A stretch of 64,000 nucleotides of DNA from Gimesia alba (GCF_007744675.1 NZ_CP036269.1:6313046-6377045), one strand, 5' to 3'; numbered from the stretch's first letter, positions 1 to 8,827 are shown. Notes: a model not told the origin generated them from the letters alone. A program made the numbers and translations.

Positions 1-154
1 TTTTTTGACTGCAGGCGAGTTTAGCCATCATTAACGCAGCCTGCTGTTCGCTTTTTTCTTCTTCCGGCTTGCTGGTTTCACTGGCGGCCGAAACCACACC
101 CGCGATCAGGAAAACGACTGCCGTCACCAATAACCATCGTTGCGTCATGCTCAT
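1..154 (-). CDS. N-terminus of a secreted protein (cut by window edge)
   Basis: Reading the minus strand from the ATG at 154 gives 51 codons with no stop before the window edge. The first ~24 residues form a signal peptide: a short polar start with an Arg, a hydrophobic core (LLVTAVVFLIAGVV) and a small-residue cleavage site (SAAS). A Glu/Lys-rich stretch follows, then 'MMAKLACSQK'. A second in-frame ATG lies two codons downstream at 148. The mature domain is outside the window, so no function is assigned. The protein is probably exported. Confidence 0.6.
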   Translation of the reverse strand, partial: MSMTQRWLLVTAVVFLIAGVVSAASETSKPEEEKSEQQAALMMAKLACSQK

Positions 155-458
155 GTCTGGTCCTCGGAACGCGCGACAGGCCGGGCTGTTGCGCAAAAAA
201 GATGTCCTGTTTCAGGCGGCCGTGCCTGTTTTGTTTGATCCGTATAATCGGCCTAATACATCCTATCGGCTATTGAGGTCCGAATTCTGAAACCGAGGGA
301 CCAGAAAGACTCAAGAATTGTCTCAAGCAGCAGCATGAAATTGATTTGCATGTAGATTTTACAATGTGGAGCAGTGAAATGTGATTTGTTGAGACAGATT
401 GTGAGTCTGAAATAGTAGAAGGAATGGGAATTCACAAAAAGTCTTCGAGAAAGTGAGC
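155..458. other. Intergenic stretch without recognised gene
   Basis: About 300 bases separate the start of the truncated secreted protein from the stop of the next minus-strand gene. The only longer reading frame here is a frame-shifted shadow of the downstream gene. I see no convincing terminator, tRNA or repeat. It probably holds the promoter of the truncated gene and the 3' end of its neighbour's transcript. Confidence 0.4.
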
Positions 459-803
459 TTAAATGAACCGCGAAAGCAGTTTGATGAACTCCATCGAGGC
501 GGGCAAGACAAGCAGAAAGATCAGACACCCCAGCGCAATGGCTCTTTCGTCCAGTGAGGGATGTTTCTTGATCACCCGATGCCAGGAGAGATATCCGACG
601 ATCAGCCCCAGCACTGCACCCACGGCCGACCACTGCAGTTCCGTGATGAGATATTCATATTCCGCGACTTGAGAACTGCGCGTCATCGGATCAGGGTCAA
701 ACCCGTCAAAGACGAGGCTTGCCAGTCGCGGAAGCAATAGGGCGGCGACAAAAGCAATCGTCAGGACATGCAACAGTTTCGGAAACGTCTGTTCTCGATT
801 CAT
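459..803 (-). CDS. Small three-TM membrane protein, unknown function
   Basis: A 114-residue product if the start is the ATG at 803 ('MNREQTF'). An upstream ATG at 845 would add a short polar tail that looks non-native. Three hydrophobic segments can be seen: about residues 10-28 (LLHVLTIAFVAALLLP), 55-75 (WSAVGAVLGLIVGYL) and 88-110 (AIALGCLIFLLVLP). A conserved-looking polar loop with Asp/Arg residues lies between the first two. I do not recognise the family. It lies ~85 bases downstream of the DUF4396 gene on the same strand and could be co-transcribed with it. Confidence 0.6.
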   Translation of the reverse strand: MNREQTFPKLLHVLTIAFVAALLLPRLASLVFDGFDPDPMTRSSQVAEYEYLITELQWSAVGAVLGLIVGYLSWHRVIKKHPSLDERAIALGCLIFLLVLPASMEFIKLLSRFI

Positions 804-886
804 GATCAGGCTCCTGCACAGCATTATAGCATGCCTTGGTTCCACTGTGCCAACTCTTGTTGGACGATATCTGTATCAGGAGCAAA

Positions 887-1732
887 CTACATCGTTTCTT
901 TGATGCCGGCGCGAATCAGCCACCAGTTGACGGGGAAGGAGGTCACAAAGCCACAGAGCATGGCGATCTGCATCATGAACCAGAAGATCGGACTGGTCTT
1001 CGCCATTTCCGCGCTCTCAAGTCCAAAGACCCCAAACAGACAGACGCCCATCCAGCCATACATGCCGATCTGCCAGAAGGTCAGCGAGAGCGAATCGACT
1101 TTGAATGCCGTCACCAGTCCTTCCTTAAACCCCAGGTGCCGCATGGGAACGATGCTGAAATATTGGAACGCAACACCGAACAATAGTGCCAGCACATAGT
1201 CGACGCCCCAGGCGAACCAGACAAGCGAGGCGCCCGACAGGTTGATCACCGTCGGCACCAGAAAGTGCATCCCCCCTTCCGCGATGATATCGCCGACCGT
1301 GCAGCCGCTGCCGCAATGCGTTCCCCCGACAACCACGCTCTGCCAGAACGGTTTTTTCGGCATCGACGACATCGCATGCTGCTCCATCGGCGGCATTGTG
1401 TCAGCGTGTTGTTCGCTGTGATCCTGCATCATCTGATGTTCGCCGTGCATCTCATGCTGGCTATGATCCGTGTGATTCTCGTGCATGTTGTGCTCGTCGT
1501 GATCCGTGTGATTCTCGTGCCCACCATCCCCCTCGTGCGGCATATCGTGCACGCTCATTCGTCCGAACCAGTAATAAATCAAAATCGCCAGCGGGCCGGC
1601 ATACAGCGCCGTCAGCGGCCAGACCACATTCATGATCGCCATATGCTGGGGGTGCCGGATGACATCGATCAAGAGCCAGAGCGAACAGAGAACGGCGAGA
1701 ACGAGCGAAAGCGTAGCGATGGTGGTCAACAT
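887..1732 (-). CDS. DUF4396 membrane protein with His-rich loop
   Basis: A 281-residue product from the ATG at 1732. An in-frame ATG at 1762 lacks a ribosome-binding site and adds ten polar residues. The first part has two membrane segments (LTTIATLSLVLAVLCSLWLL and VVWPLTALYAGPLAILIYYWFG). An ~65-residue soluble loop follows, packed with His, Met, Asp and Glu (HENHTDHDEHNMHENHTDH). The C-terminal half carries the DUF4396-like core: GGTHCGSGCTVGDIIAE, then four further hydrophobic segments. The Cys pair in the GTHCGSGC motif and the His/Met loop suggest binding of a soft or transition metal such as copper; this is inference. The loop contains a 21-bp exact DNA duplication. Family assignment is by motif recall only. 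Confidence 0.8.
   Translation of the reverse strand: MLTTIATLSLVLAVLCSLWLLIDVIRHPQHMAIMNVVWPLTALYAGPLAILIYYWFGRMSVHDMPHEGDGGHENHTDHDEHNMHENHTDHSQHEMHGEHQMMQDHSEQHADTMPPMEQHAMSSMPKKPFWQSVVVGGTHCGSGCTVGDIIAEGGMHFLVPTVINLSGASLVWFAWGVDYVLALLFGVAFQYFSIVPMRHLGFKEGLVTAFKVDSLSLTFWQIGMYGWMGVCLFGVFGLESAEMAKTSPIFWFMMQIAMLCGFVTSFPVNWWLIRAGIKETM
1464..1520. repeat. 21-bp direct repeat inside the His-rich loop codons
   Basis: The same 21 bases start at 1464 and at 1500, a spacing of 36 bases or exactly 12 codons, so both copies encode the same HENHTDH unit in frame. This points to recent in-frame expansion of the metal-binding loop of the DUF4396 protein. Confidence 0.8.
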
Positions 1733-1929
1733 ATCAGAATTTCCCCGGGGCGAATGGAACATTGATTGTCAGACGGAATCCGGCAGCATTCTAGTGATTT
1801 CATGCAATCAGGTCAGTACCAAGTTTCCCTGTAGAAAAGCAAAACCCTTCCGTTTGGGACAGAGTCTGATAGAATCAATGCCTGAACTCCGTTGAATCCT
1901 TCATCACGAATAAAATACAGGAACCCACC

Positions 1930-3255
1930 ATGAACGACTCCCGCTTGAAACACATTCTGCGTCCCGTGATCGCACTGGCGATCTGTCTGTCGCTGGCTCA
2001 GATCGCTGCCGCTGCTGAAACGTATGAACTGAACGTGGTCACGGATCGGACGGATGCAATTTATAAAACCGGCGAAACCGCCCGGTTTCTGATTTCGCTG
2101 ACGAAAGACGGCAAGCCAGCCACAGGTGAGAAGGTCACTTATACCGTGGATGATTTCATCCCCGGCGCACCCGGCTTTCCCAAAGGTACCCTGATGATGG
2201 GGGTCGGGTCGGCGGAAATCTCTGTGAAGGCTGACAAACCCGGATTCCTGCGGTGTGTTGTTCAAGCGGGTGATAAGAAAAAGGTAACCAAGATTGCCGG
2301 TGCCGCATTTTCACCGTTAGAGATTGGACTCAGCCAGCCGGTGCCCGACGACTTTGATCAGTTCTGGGCCGACCAGAAAAAGCAACTGGCGGCGGTCCCT
2401 GCGGAAGCGAAACTGACTCCGGTCAAGCAGGCCGATCCGAAGCTGGACTGTTATGACGTGCAAGTCGATTGCCTGGGCGGCGCCCCCGTCTCCGGTTACC
2501 TGGCGAAGCCCAAAGACGCACAGCCCAAAAGTCTACCCGCGATCCTCTGGGTGCATGGAGCAGGGGTCCGCAGTTCGGCACTGGGGAACGCCGTCAAGGG
2601 AGCGAATGCCGGGATGTTGTCGATGGACATCAACGCCCACGGCATCCCCAACGGCAAGCCGGCTCAATATTATAAAGATCTCTCGCAAGGGGAACTGAGT
2701 GGTTATCGCCACGCAGGACGCGAGAACCGGGAGAAGGTTTACTTTCGTGGGATGTTTCTGCGTCTGGTACGGGCCATCGATTTTCTGACCGCACAACCGG
2801 AGTGGGACGGCAAAACGGTCATCGTCATCGGCCACAGCCAGGGGGGCGGCCAGGCGTTAGCCGCAGGCGGCATTGATGACCGCGTGACCTTTATCGCGAC
2901 CGGAGTGCCGGCGATTTGCGATCATTCGGGCCGTGCCGCCGGTCGGATCAATGGCTGGCCGAAACTGGTCAACACACTGCCGGGTGGCAAACCCGATCCG
3001 ACCCAACTCAAAGCCGCCCAATACGTCGACGCGGTCAACTTCGCCACCCGCTGCAAGGCAGACGGCATCATGAGCGTCGGCTTTATCGACAGCGTCTGCC
3101 CCCCGTCCAGTTGCTATGCCGCCTATAACCAGCTGAGCGGAAAAAAGCAGGTGATCAACAAACCGCTCATGGGCCACGCCGCCCCCGCGGACATTCACAA
3201 AGCATTTTTCGACGCGGTGCAGGAACACGTGAAGCAGCAGGCGAAGGAAAAATAA
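1930..3255 (+). CDS. Secreted CE7/AXE1-type carbohydrate esterase
   Basis: 441 residues. A signal peptide covers about residues 1-29 (VIALAICLSLAQIAAAA). An Ig-like N-terminal domain follows (about 31-125). The alpha/beta-hydrolase domain of the acetylxylan esterase / cephalosporin deacetylase type starts near 'QPVPDDFDQFWADQK'. The nucleophile elbow is GHSQGGG with Ser303; Asp387 (GFIDSVCPP) and His416 (MGHAAP) complete the triad, with an oxyanion region at WVHGAG. It probably removes acetyl groups from plant or algal polysaccharides outside the cytoplasm. The ATG at 1930 has a CAGGAA upstream. No other xylan genes are adjacent, although a xylulokinase lies near 42 kb. Confidence 0.88.
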   Translation: MNDSRLKHILRPVIALAICLSLAQIAAAAETYELNVVTDRTDAIYKTGETARFLISLTKDGKPATGEKVTYTVDDFIPGAPGFPKGTLMMGVGSAEISVKADKPGFLRCVVQAGDKKKVTKIAGAAFSPLEIGLSQPVPDDFDQFWADQKKQLAAVPAEAKLTPVKQADPKLDCYDVQVDCLGGAPVSGYLAKPKDAQPKSLPAILWVHGAGVRSSALGNAVKGANAGMLSMDINAHGIPNGKPAQYYKDLSQGELSGYRHAGRENREKVYFRGMFLRLVRAIDFLTAQPEWDGKTVIVIGHSQGGGQALAAGGIDDRVTFIATGVPAICDHSGRAAGRINGWPKLVNTLPGGKPDPTQLKAAQYVDAVNFATRCKADGIMSVGFIDSVCPPSSCYAAYNQLSGKKQVINKPLMGHAAPADIHKAFFDAVQEHVKQQAKEK

Positions 3256-3270
3256 AAGGCAACAACCATG

Positions 3271-3348
3271 TGAGCGGAATGGCGCTAGCCACCGTTTTTG
3301 AACCACCAACCCCACACACAAAACCGGCGGCTAGCGCCGACCCGCTCA
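3271..3348. repeat. Large imperfect hairpin, REP-like element with GGCGCTAGCC core
   Basis: TGAGCGG (3271-3277) pairs with CCGCTCA (3342-3348), and GGCGCTAGCC (3281-3290) pairs perfectly with GGCTAGCGCC (3329-3338). The inner part is CACA-rich. The element lies 15 bases after the esterase stop and before a convergent gene. It could act as a transcript end, but there is no T-tract, and its size and outer and inner arms look like a dispersed palindromic repeat. The rest of the gap to 3719 holds no gene that I trust. Confidence 0.7.
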
Positions 3349-3719
3349 CGGTGGGAGGGATTGCTAATGTTGTTTGTGAATCAGATTGTCTGTAGCGGCG
3401 TGAAGGCGTCAAGAGGAAAGGGGATTTTGATGTGGGGCAGACGGTGGTTGAATGTGTGCCGGATGGTGCGGGGAGTTGGCTGGGCGGTGTCGGGAATGCG
3501 CCGATGTGTGTCGACCCGCATAACTTTTGGAGGATTCCATTTGGAAAATCGGTCTGAAACAAGCGGTTTTTTGCAGGTGAGGTTAAAACCGGTTTCAGAG
3601 TTTCACCTGAACCAGCAGTGCTCACGCGCGCGACGCGCAACTTCAGATAAACTAAGTAACGCCGGGTTCGCGTCAAGTGCGATTTTCATCAGTGTTCGTT
3701 ACCAGTTAACAGTGTTATT

Positions 3720-4724
3720 TCAGAACCAGTTCTGTTTATCAGCGGGGGTCAGGAATGGTTTATCGGCTAGAAAACAGCGGATGTTTTCCAGCAGCGTTTC
3801 CAGATGGCGTTCGGGGACGCGGGTGGAGGCGGCTGCGATATGGGGGGTGATGATGACGTTCTCCATTTGCCAGAGCGGGTGCTCAGCCGGCAGCGGTTCA
3901 ATTTCGAATACGTCTAAACCAGCGCCGGCAATCTCGCCGTTCTGTAAGGCGGCGGTTAAATCCGGGAGATCGACAATCGCGCCGCGGCCGATGTTGATCA
4001 GGTATCCGGTTGATTTCATCTGCTGGAACTGTACGGTGCGAAACAGTTTTTCGGTCTGGGGCGTGTGCGGGGCGGCGATGACCACAAAATCACTGATTGA
4101 TAACAGATCGTTCAAGCGGTCGACGTTCCAGACTTCCTCTACCACGCCGGGCACTTCTCTGGCGAGGGGATCAACGGCGCAGACTTGCATGCCGAACGCG
4201 GCGGCGCGGCGACAGATTTCCGCGCCAATGCTGCCGGCTCCGACGACGCCCAGTGTGCAATCGGAGAGATGCAGATGACTGCAATCGACTTCGCTGACCT
4301 GCCCCGGCCCGGTGACGAAATTCGGTTTGCCGGCCACGCCGCCAATCGGTTTCCAGTTCGACTTGGTCTGCTGCCTGATGTAGCGGTGCAGATTGCGGGC
4401 GAAACAGATCACGAAGCCCATGACATGATCGGCGATGACATCGTAAAACAAGCCGCGCATGTTAGTGAGCTGGCAGGGGTGGTCAACGAGTTCGGGGAAG
4501 ACGTAATGTTCGAGGCTGGCGGTGGGGGACTGGACCCACTGCAAATTTTCCGCTACAGCGAGCAGTTCGGGTGTCATTTTGCCGAAGAAGGCGTCGGCGT
4601 CTTTTATTTCGGTGAGCGCTGCGGAGAGCTCGGATACATTACAGACGATCAATTGATCGGAAATTTCCTGAATGCGAGACAATCGCGTGGAATCGATGGC
4701 GGGGTAGATGAGTAGTTTTTTCAT
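3720..4724 (-). CDS. D-2-hydroxyacid dehydrogenase (NAD-dependent)
   Basis: 334 residues, the usual size for the single-domain-pair members of this family. The Rossmann motif GAGSIG is at 162-167, followed by an acidic residue for NAD (AVD). The catalytic triad is visible: Arg247 (NIGRGAIVD), Glu276 (FEIEPLP) and His295 (TPHIAA). The N-terminal substrate domain is divergent, so the 2-keto acid substrate (glyoxylate, hydroxypyruvate, phosphoglycerate or other) cannot be named. It is last of three minus-strand genes (STAS, birA, this one), with 16 bases between the birA stop and its ATG. Confidence 0.88.
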   Translation of the reverse strand: MKKLLIYPAIDSTRLSRIQEISDQLIVCNVSELSAALTEIKDADAFFGKMTPELLAVAENLQWVQSPTASLEHYVFPELVDHPCQLTNMRGLFYDVIADHVMGFVICFARNLHRYIRQQTKSNWKPIGGVAGKPNFVTGPGQVSEVDCSHLHLSDCTLGVVGAGSIGAEICRRAAAFGMQVCAVDPLAREVPGVVEEVWNVDRLNDLLSISDFVVIAAPHTPQTEKLFRTVQFQQMKSTGYLINIGRGAIVDLPDLTAALQNGEIAGAGLDVFEIEPLPAEHPLWQMENVIITPHIAAASTRVPERHLETLLENIRCFLADKPFLTPADKQNWF

Positions 4725-4740
4725 GGGTTCCCAGATTCAA

Positions 4741-5547
4741 TCAAAAATGTTCGATGGTGCCACTGATGATGCGTTCGATACCTGCTGCGGTTTTCAGAAT
4801 CAGAAATCCTTCATCGTCGATTTCCAGACATTCGCCTTGTTTCGATTCAAGTCCTGTATTGATTCGGATCGTTTTTCCGGTCAGCAGGCAGTATTGGCGC
4901 CAGGCCGACATAAAATTGTTGTTTTCGCTGGCGACATCATAGAGCCGATTCTCAATGCCGTTGATCAGGTCGACGAGTGTGGTTGCCAGCGAATATTTCT
5001 GGCGGGTGGTTTCATAGAGCGAAGTGCCCACCGATTGCAGGGCCTCTTCCGCGGAGAGGAAGGAGTTATTCAAATTGACGCCGACGCCGATGACGACGAG
5101 TCCCGGTTGATTGGCGGCGGTTTCGACCAGAATGCCGGAGACTTTTTTGTTCTGCAGATAAACGTCGTTGGGCCATTTTAATTGCAGGTTATATTCGGGG
5201 AGGTATTTTTCGAGTGTTTCACAGACGGCAAGTCCGGTGGCGAGTGCGATCAGGGGTTGTTGCTCGAGGGGAATCTGGATCTGGCTGACATCGACAACAA
5301 GGGAGAACGTTAAGCCTCCTTCCGGGGACCACCAGGCATTGCTGCCTCGACCTCGGCCGGCGGTCTGATTCCCGGTGAGAACCAGACGGGGTAAGCTGAT
5401 CGTGCGCGGCGGATTTTCGTTTGCAGGAGGAGCGAGGTTATTTAGGGCCCAGGTGTTGGTGGAGGCCAGACTTTCGAAGTAGTCGAGATGTTCGATGAAC
5501 GTTTCCGTCTGAATTGCTTTCAAGTCGTCGGCAGTAAACGGCAGCAT
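4741..5547 (-). CDS. birA: Biotin--[acetyl-CoA-carboxylase] ligase
   Basis: 268 residues, with the catalytic core only and no N-terminal helix-turn-helix, so this is the non-repressor (group I) form. Motifs: SLASTNTWA at the start, the biotinyl-AMP loop TAGRGRGSNAWWSPEGG, and KWPNDVYLQNKKVSGILVE. A short C-terminal SH3-like domain follows (LESKQGECLEIDDEGFLIL). It transfers biotin to the carrier protein of biotin-dependent carboxylases in the cytoplasm. It lies between a STAS gene (31 bases upstream) and the dehydrogenase, on the same strand, which suggests a three-gene operon with no obvious pathway logic. Confidence 0.93.
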   Translation of the reverse strand: MLPFTADDLKAIQTETFIEHLDYFESLASTNTWALNNLAPPANENPPRTISLPRLVLTGNQTAGRGRGSNAWWSPEGGLTFSLVVDVSQIQIPLEQQPLIALATGLAVCETLEKYLPEYNLQLKWPNDVYLQNKKVSGILVETAANQPGLVVIGVGVNLNNSFLSAEEALQSVGTSLYETTRQKYSLATTLVDLINGIENRLYDVASENNNFMSAWRQYCLLTGKTIRINTGLESKQGECLEIDDEGFLILKTAAGIERIISGTIEHF

Positions 5548-5578
5548 TCCAAACTCATTTTCAGGAAGGAGACGAAGA

Positions 5579-5950
5579 TCAGGAATTCTCGTTCAACGCG
5601 GTGATCGCTGCTTCTCGGGAATCGTACAAAGGCCAGAGGGTCCCGACTTTGATGCACTTGAGGATGTTCTGCATATTGTCGCAGGCATTACAGAAGACGG
5701 CATGTCCGCCGGTCTGTTTGGCGCGCTGGAGCAAACGAATAATGGCGCCGATGATGATGGAATCGAGATAATTGACTTCGGACAGATCAATGATCACGTT
5801 CTTGACTTCCGGTGCATCAAACAATCGCAGTACTTTATTGGATTCCACCTGAACATTGCTGTACTGGAATTGCATGGTCGAACCTTGAGGGATTACCACC
5901 AGATTGGGAGCAGCCTGTTCTATCCCAAAAATTTCCAAGTTTTCTACCAT
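5579..5950 (-). CDS. STAS-domain protein (anti-sigma factor antagonist-like)
   Basis: 123 residues forming a single STAS domain. The core strand and phospho-site loop is NVIIDLSEVNYLDSIIIGAI with Ser64 where SpoIIAA-type proteins are phosphorylated. C-terminal 'GGHAVFCNACDNMQNIL' and 'TLWPLYDSREAAI' are typical helix and strand positions. In this family the phosphorylation state controls binding to a Ser kinase/anti-sigma partner. No kinase or phosphatase gene is adjacent, so the partner must be elsewhere. It is the first gene of the minus-strand cluster with birA. Confidence 0.85.
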   Translation of the reverse strand: MVENLEIFGIEQAAPNLVVIPQGSTMQFQYSNVQVESNKVLRLFDAPEVKNVIIDLSEVNYLDSIIIGAIIRLLQRAKQTGGHAVFCNACDNMQNILKCIKVGTLWPLYDSREAAITALNENS

Positions 5951-6480
5951 TGTTCAATTCCAGTCATCCGCGAGTTCAGGAACCCCTGAAAAACACTGAT
6001 TATGTAGTATCAATTGAGAGCAAGTCAAATTCATCAAAATCTCATACAGAGCATACCTAACCTTATTACAAATTTCAGGGTTGGGACGAAAAACTCTCTG
6101 GAAAAACGAGGTGATTCTTTCAAAATGTACATCTTATTCTGTTGAGCATCCCGGGAAAACAGGCTCGGAATTCGCATTTTTTTCCTGTTCCTGAATCGGA
6201 CGGACTGGTGATTTCAGTTGCCTCAAGTGAAATCGCTTAACTAGAATAGAAGCTGGTTTGGAGAAAAACAGATTTTGTCTGCTTGCCTCTGGTTGTATTC
6301 CGTATAATACCACCAATTGAAAACGTTGTCCGAGTCAGTAATAGCGCTCTAAACCAATCATTCCATAAAGTGAAGGAATTTTACCGGGAATGAGCCGATA
6401 AGATTATCCGAATCATCGGTAAAGTGATGTGAACAGCCTTCTAGATCAAACCCCTGAATCCGCCATTTGAATTGTCGTCT
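5951..6480. other. 530-base divergent intergenic region
   Basis: This lies between the divergent STAS and DUF2062 genes. It contains no reading frame with family features, and I see no strong hairpin or tandem repeat. It must hold both promoters, but I could not single out a convincing -35/-10 pair. Confidence 0.4.
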
Positions 6481-7071
6481 ATGTCGTCTTCTAAATTATC
6501 CTGGAAAAGCAGCCCTCGAATGCTTCTGCGTTCGATATTGATGCTGGATGACAGTGCCCACTCCATTGCGCTGGGTACGGCGATCGGGATGTTTATCGCT
6601 TTGACGCCCACAGTCGGCATCCAAATGCTGATGGTGATCTGTTTTGCGTTTCTGGTGCGTCCCCTGTTTCGATTCAACCAGATTGCTTCGCTGATAACGG
6701 TTTATGTTTCGAACCCGCTTACAATCGTTCCCATTTACTGGTTCGACTATAAAATTGGCACCTATTATGTGGGCGGTTCGCTCACTCAAAGTGATTTCGC
6801 CCGAATCCTGGAATTTGAGGGGTTCAGTGGCTGGTGGGAAACGGTAAAGCAGCTTTTGCTGGAAGTCGGTTCGCCGCTGATTATCGGATCTCTTGTAGTG
6901 GCCACGTTTTTCTCTCTGGCGACGTATCCAATTATGCTCCGGCTGGTGATGCACTTTCAAAAACTGCGGCCAGCGGCCGACCCGGTGGAAACGGAAGCCC
7001 AGACTGTGGTGCCTTCCAAACCTGCCGACAAAGAGCAGAACGCAAAATCTGTGCATCTTCATTCCAGCTAG
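6481..7071 (+). CDS. DUF2062 membrane protein
   Basis: 196 residues from the ATG at 6481; a TTG at 6472 in the same frame is an alternative. The family core is clear: 'HSIALGTAIGMFIALTPTVG', 'QMLMVICFAFLV', and FNQIASLITVYVSNPLTIVP. A further membrane segment lies at GSPLIIGSLVVATFFSLATYP. The C-terminus is a polar Lys/Glu tail. DUF2062 proteins are small inner-membrane proteins of uncertain role, sometimes fused to glycosyltransferases. No fusion is present here. It is followed by a PfkB kinase 84 bases downstream. Confidence 0.85.
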   Translation: MSSSKLSWKSSPRMLLRSILMLDDSAHSIALGTAIGMFIALTPTVGIQMLMVICFAFLVRPLFRFNQIASLITVYVSNPLTIVPIYWFDYKIGTYYVGGSLTQSDFARILEFEGFSGWWETVKQLLLEVGSPLIIGSLVVATFFSLATYPIMLRLVMHFQKLRPAADPVETEAQTVVPSKPADKEQNAKSVHLHSS

Positions 7072-7155
7072 GCGTTGAACTCCACCTGAACTCGCTCATA
7101 ATAATCAGTCTGAATTGATCTGACCTGAGTTCGACGAGATAGGAAGGTGCTTCGA

Positions 7156-8118
7156 ATGCCGTCTCCCCAGTATGAATGTTTATGTGCGGGTATTATTGTT
7201 GCGGACCATGTCTGCAAAGCCATTGATCATATGCCCAAGCCGGGAGAACTGGTGCTGACGGATGAGATGGAGCTGACGATTGGCGGCTGTGCTTCGAATG
7301 TGGCCGCAGATCTGGCGAGACTGGATCGGCAGGTGGCGATCGCGGGCATTGTGGGGCAGGATGTGTTTGGTCGATACGTCGAAGAAAGCCTGATTCAGTC
7401 GGGCGTTCACTGTGACTATCTGATGAAATCGGATCAGCTACCGACCAGCGGCTCGTTTGTGATTAACGTGCAGGGAGAAGACCGGCGGTTCATTCATTCC
7501 GTGGCTGCGAATTCGTTATTCACGGGAGAAACGGTCACCGAAGCGCAGATTCGTTCGAGTCGAATTCTCTATCTGGGCGGCTATTGTCTGTCGGAAGAAT
7601 TATCGCCGGACAATGTGGCTGAAATGTTTCGGATTGCGAAAGAGGCAGGTGTGATAACAGTGCTGGATGTGGTGACTCCGAAGCCGGATGACTATTGGAA
7701 GATGCTCAAGCCGGTGCTGCCGTTAAGCGATTATTTTCTCCCTAATAATGATGAAGGGGAATTAATTACGGGAGAATCAGACCCGATTGCACAGGCGCGT
7801 GCCTTCAAGGCAGCCGGGGCGAAGGCGGTGATTATCACCTGTGGGGATGAAGGAAGTATCCTGATGGATGACCAGCAGACGATTCATTCGGCGGTGTATC
7901 CGGTGAATCTGGTCGATGGAACGGGGAGTGGCGATGCATTTGTCGCCGGTTTTATTCACGGATTACTGGAAGGTGCCAGCCCTGAAGAATGCCTGCAGTT
8001 TGGTTCTGCATTGGGGCATAGCTGTGTCCGCGCTACCGGTGCGACGGCAGGCATTTTTACCCGTAGCGAACTGAATCAGTTTATCGATTCGCATGAGCTA
8101 CAGGTAAAAACGCTCTGA
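7156..8118 (+). CDS. PfkB/ribokinase-family sugar kinase
   Basis: 320 residues from the ATG at 7156, chosen because AGGAAGG (7141-7147) is 8 bases upstream; the GTG at 7147 overlaps that site. N-terminal signature: GGCASNVAADLARLD. C-terminal signature: DGTGSGDAFVAGFIHGL, with the catalytic base at about Asp260. ATP-site residues appear at ITCGDEGS. The family phosphorylates sugars, nucleosides or sugar-acids; the substrate cannot be set from sequence. Its 3' end faces the SGNH hydrolase gene, 25 bases away. Confidence 0.9.
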   Translation: MPSPQYECLCAGIIVADHVCKAIDHMPKPGELVLTDEMELTIGGCASNVAADLARLDRQVAIAGIVGQDVFGRYVEESLIQSGVHCDYLMKSDQLPTSGSFVINVQGEDRRFIHSVAANSLFTGETVTEAQIRSSRILYLGGYCLSEELSPDNVAEMFRIAKEAGVITVLDVVTPKPDDYWKMLKPVLPLSDYFLPNNDEGELITGESDPIAQARAFKAAGAKAVIITCGDEGSILMDDQQTIHSAVYPVNLVDGTGSGDAFVAGFIHGLLEGASPEECLQFGSALGHSCVRATGATAGIFTRSELNQFIDSHELQVKTL

Positions 8119-8143
8119 GATCGCCGGCTCTCTTTGGAGTATG

Positions 8144-8827
8144 CTACTTCTCGTTTAAAAACGGCTGAACTGCTTTTTTCCAGACGAGATAGCCTTCATG
8201 ATTTAAATGCAAGCCGTCCGACTTGAACAGTTCCGGACGCGGCTTACCATCGGCTCCCAACATGGGCTTCCAGACATCGGCGTACTCCAGCAGGCAGTTG
8301 TCGGCACATTGGTCTGCGATCAGCTGATTGGCTTTGACGATAGAATCTGCCAGTTTCCAGCGGCTGAGGCTGGGTTTCACGGCGATGAAGACAATTTTCG
8401 TCTGGGGCAGCGTTTTATGCACGGTTTTCACGAATTTTTGAAAGTCAGCAGCAACATCCTCGGGGGATCTTTTACGCGAGAGATCGTTATCACCGGCGTA
8501 AAGGAAGATCAGTTTCGGTTCATGCTTTAGAATGATGCGGTCTGCAAAATGAGTGGAATCGACGATTTCCGATCCACCAAAGCCGCGATTGATGGCGTCC
8601 AGCTCGGGAAAATATTTATCCAGGTCCCAGAGTCGTATACTGGAACTGCCGACAAACAGGACGCCATTTTTTTTGATACCCTGTTTCTGATCCTGCTTTT
8701 CAAACTGAGCGATCGAAGTTTCCCAGCGATCATAATCGTGCTTTTGTTTTTCAGCCGCCAGACTGTTCTGAGAAACAAAACACAGCAAAGCCAGTGGGAT
8801 TGACAGATAAATACATTTGATTTTCAT
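8144..8827 (-). CDS. Secreted SGNH/GDSL-type hydrolase
   Basis: 227 residues with a signal peptide (about 1-24, IYLSIPLALLCFVSQNSLAA). The SGNH blocks are in order: block I 'LFVGSSSIRLWD' (nucleophile Ser), block II 'NRGFGGSEI', block III 'YAGDNDL' and block V 'SDGLHLNHEGY' (catalytic Asp-x-x-His). These enzymes hydrolyse esters such as acetylated sugars or lipids. The planctomycete versions are usually exported. It may be an acetylesterase, but the substrate is unknown. It is on the same strand as folP, with ~80 bases between them. Confidence 0.88.
   Translation of the reverse strand: MKIKCIYLSIPLALLCFVSQNSLAAEKQKHDYDRWETSIAQFEKQDQKQGIKKNGVLFVGSSSIRLWDLDKYFPELDAINRGFGGSEIVDSTHFADRIILKHEPKLIFLYAGDNDLSRKRSPEDVAADFQKFVKTVHKTLPQTKIVFIAVKPSLSRWKLADSIVKANQLIADQCADNCLLEYADVWKPMLGADGKPRPELFKSDGLHLNHEGYLVWKKAVQPFLNEK

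Noticed and set aside
253-633. Minus-strand 126-codon frame near the left edge
   Set aside because: It overlaps the three-TM protein gene in another frame and has no domain or ribosome-binding site.
3167-3676. Minus-strand 169-codon frame after the esterase
   Set aside because: It overlaps the esterase 3' end and the palindrome. The composition is Ser/Pro/Thr-rich with no domain, though parts may be transcribed repeats.
3298-4278. Long plus-strand frame across the dehydrogenase
   Set aside because: Its last two thirds are antisense to the clear D-2-hydroxyacid dehydrogenase, and the protein is low in recognisable structure.
6472-6480. TTG start for the DUF2062 gene
   Set aside because: An ATG in the same frame at 6481 is more likely and no ribosome-binding site favours the TTG.
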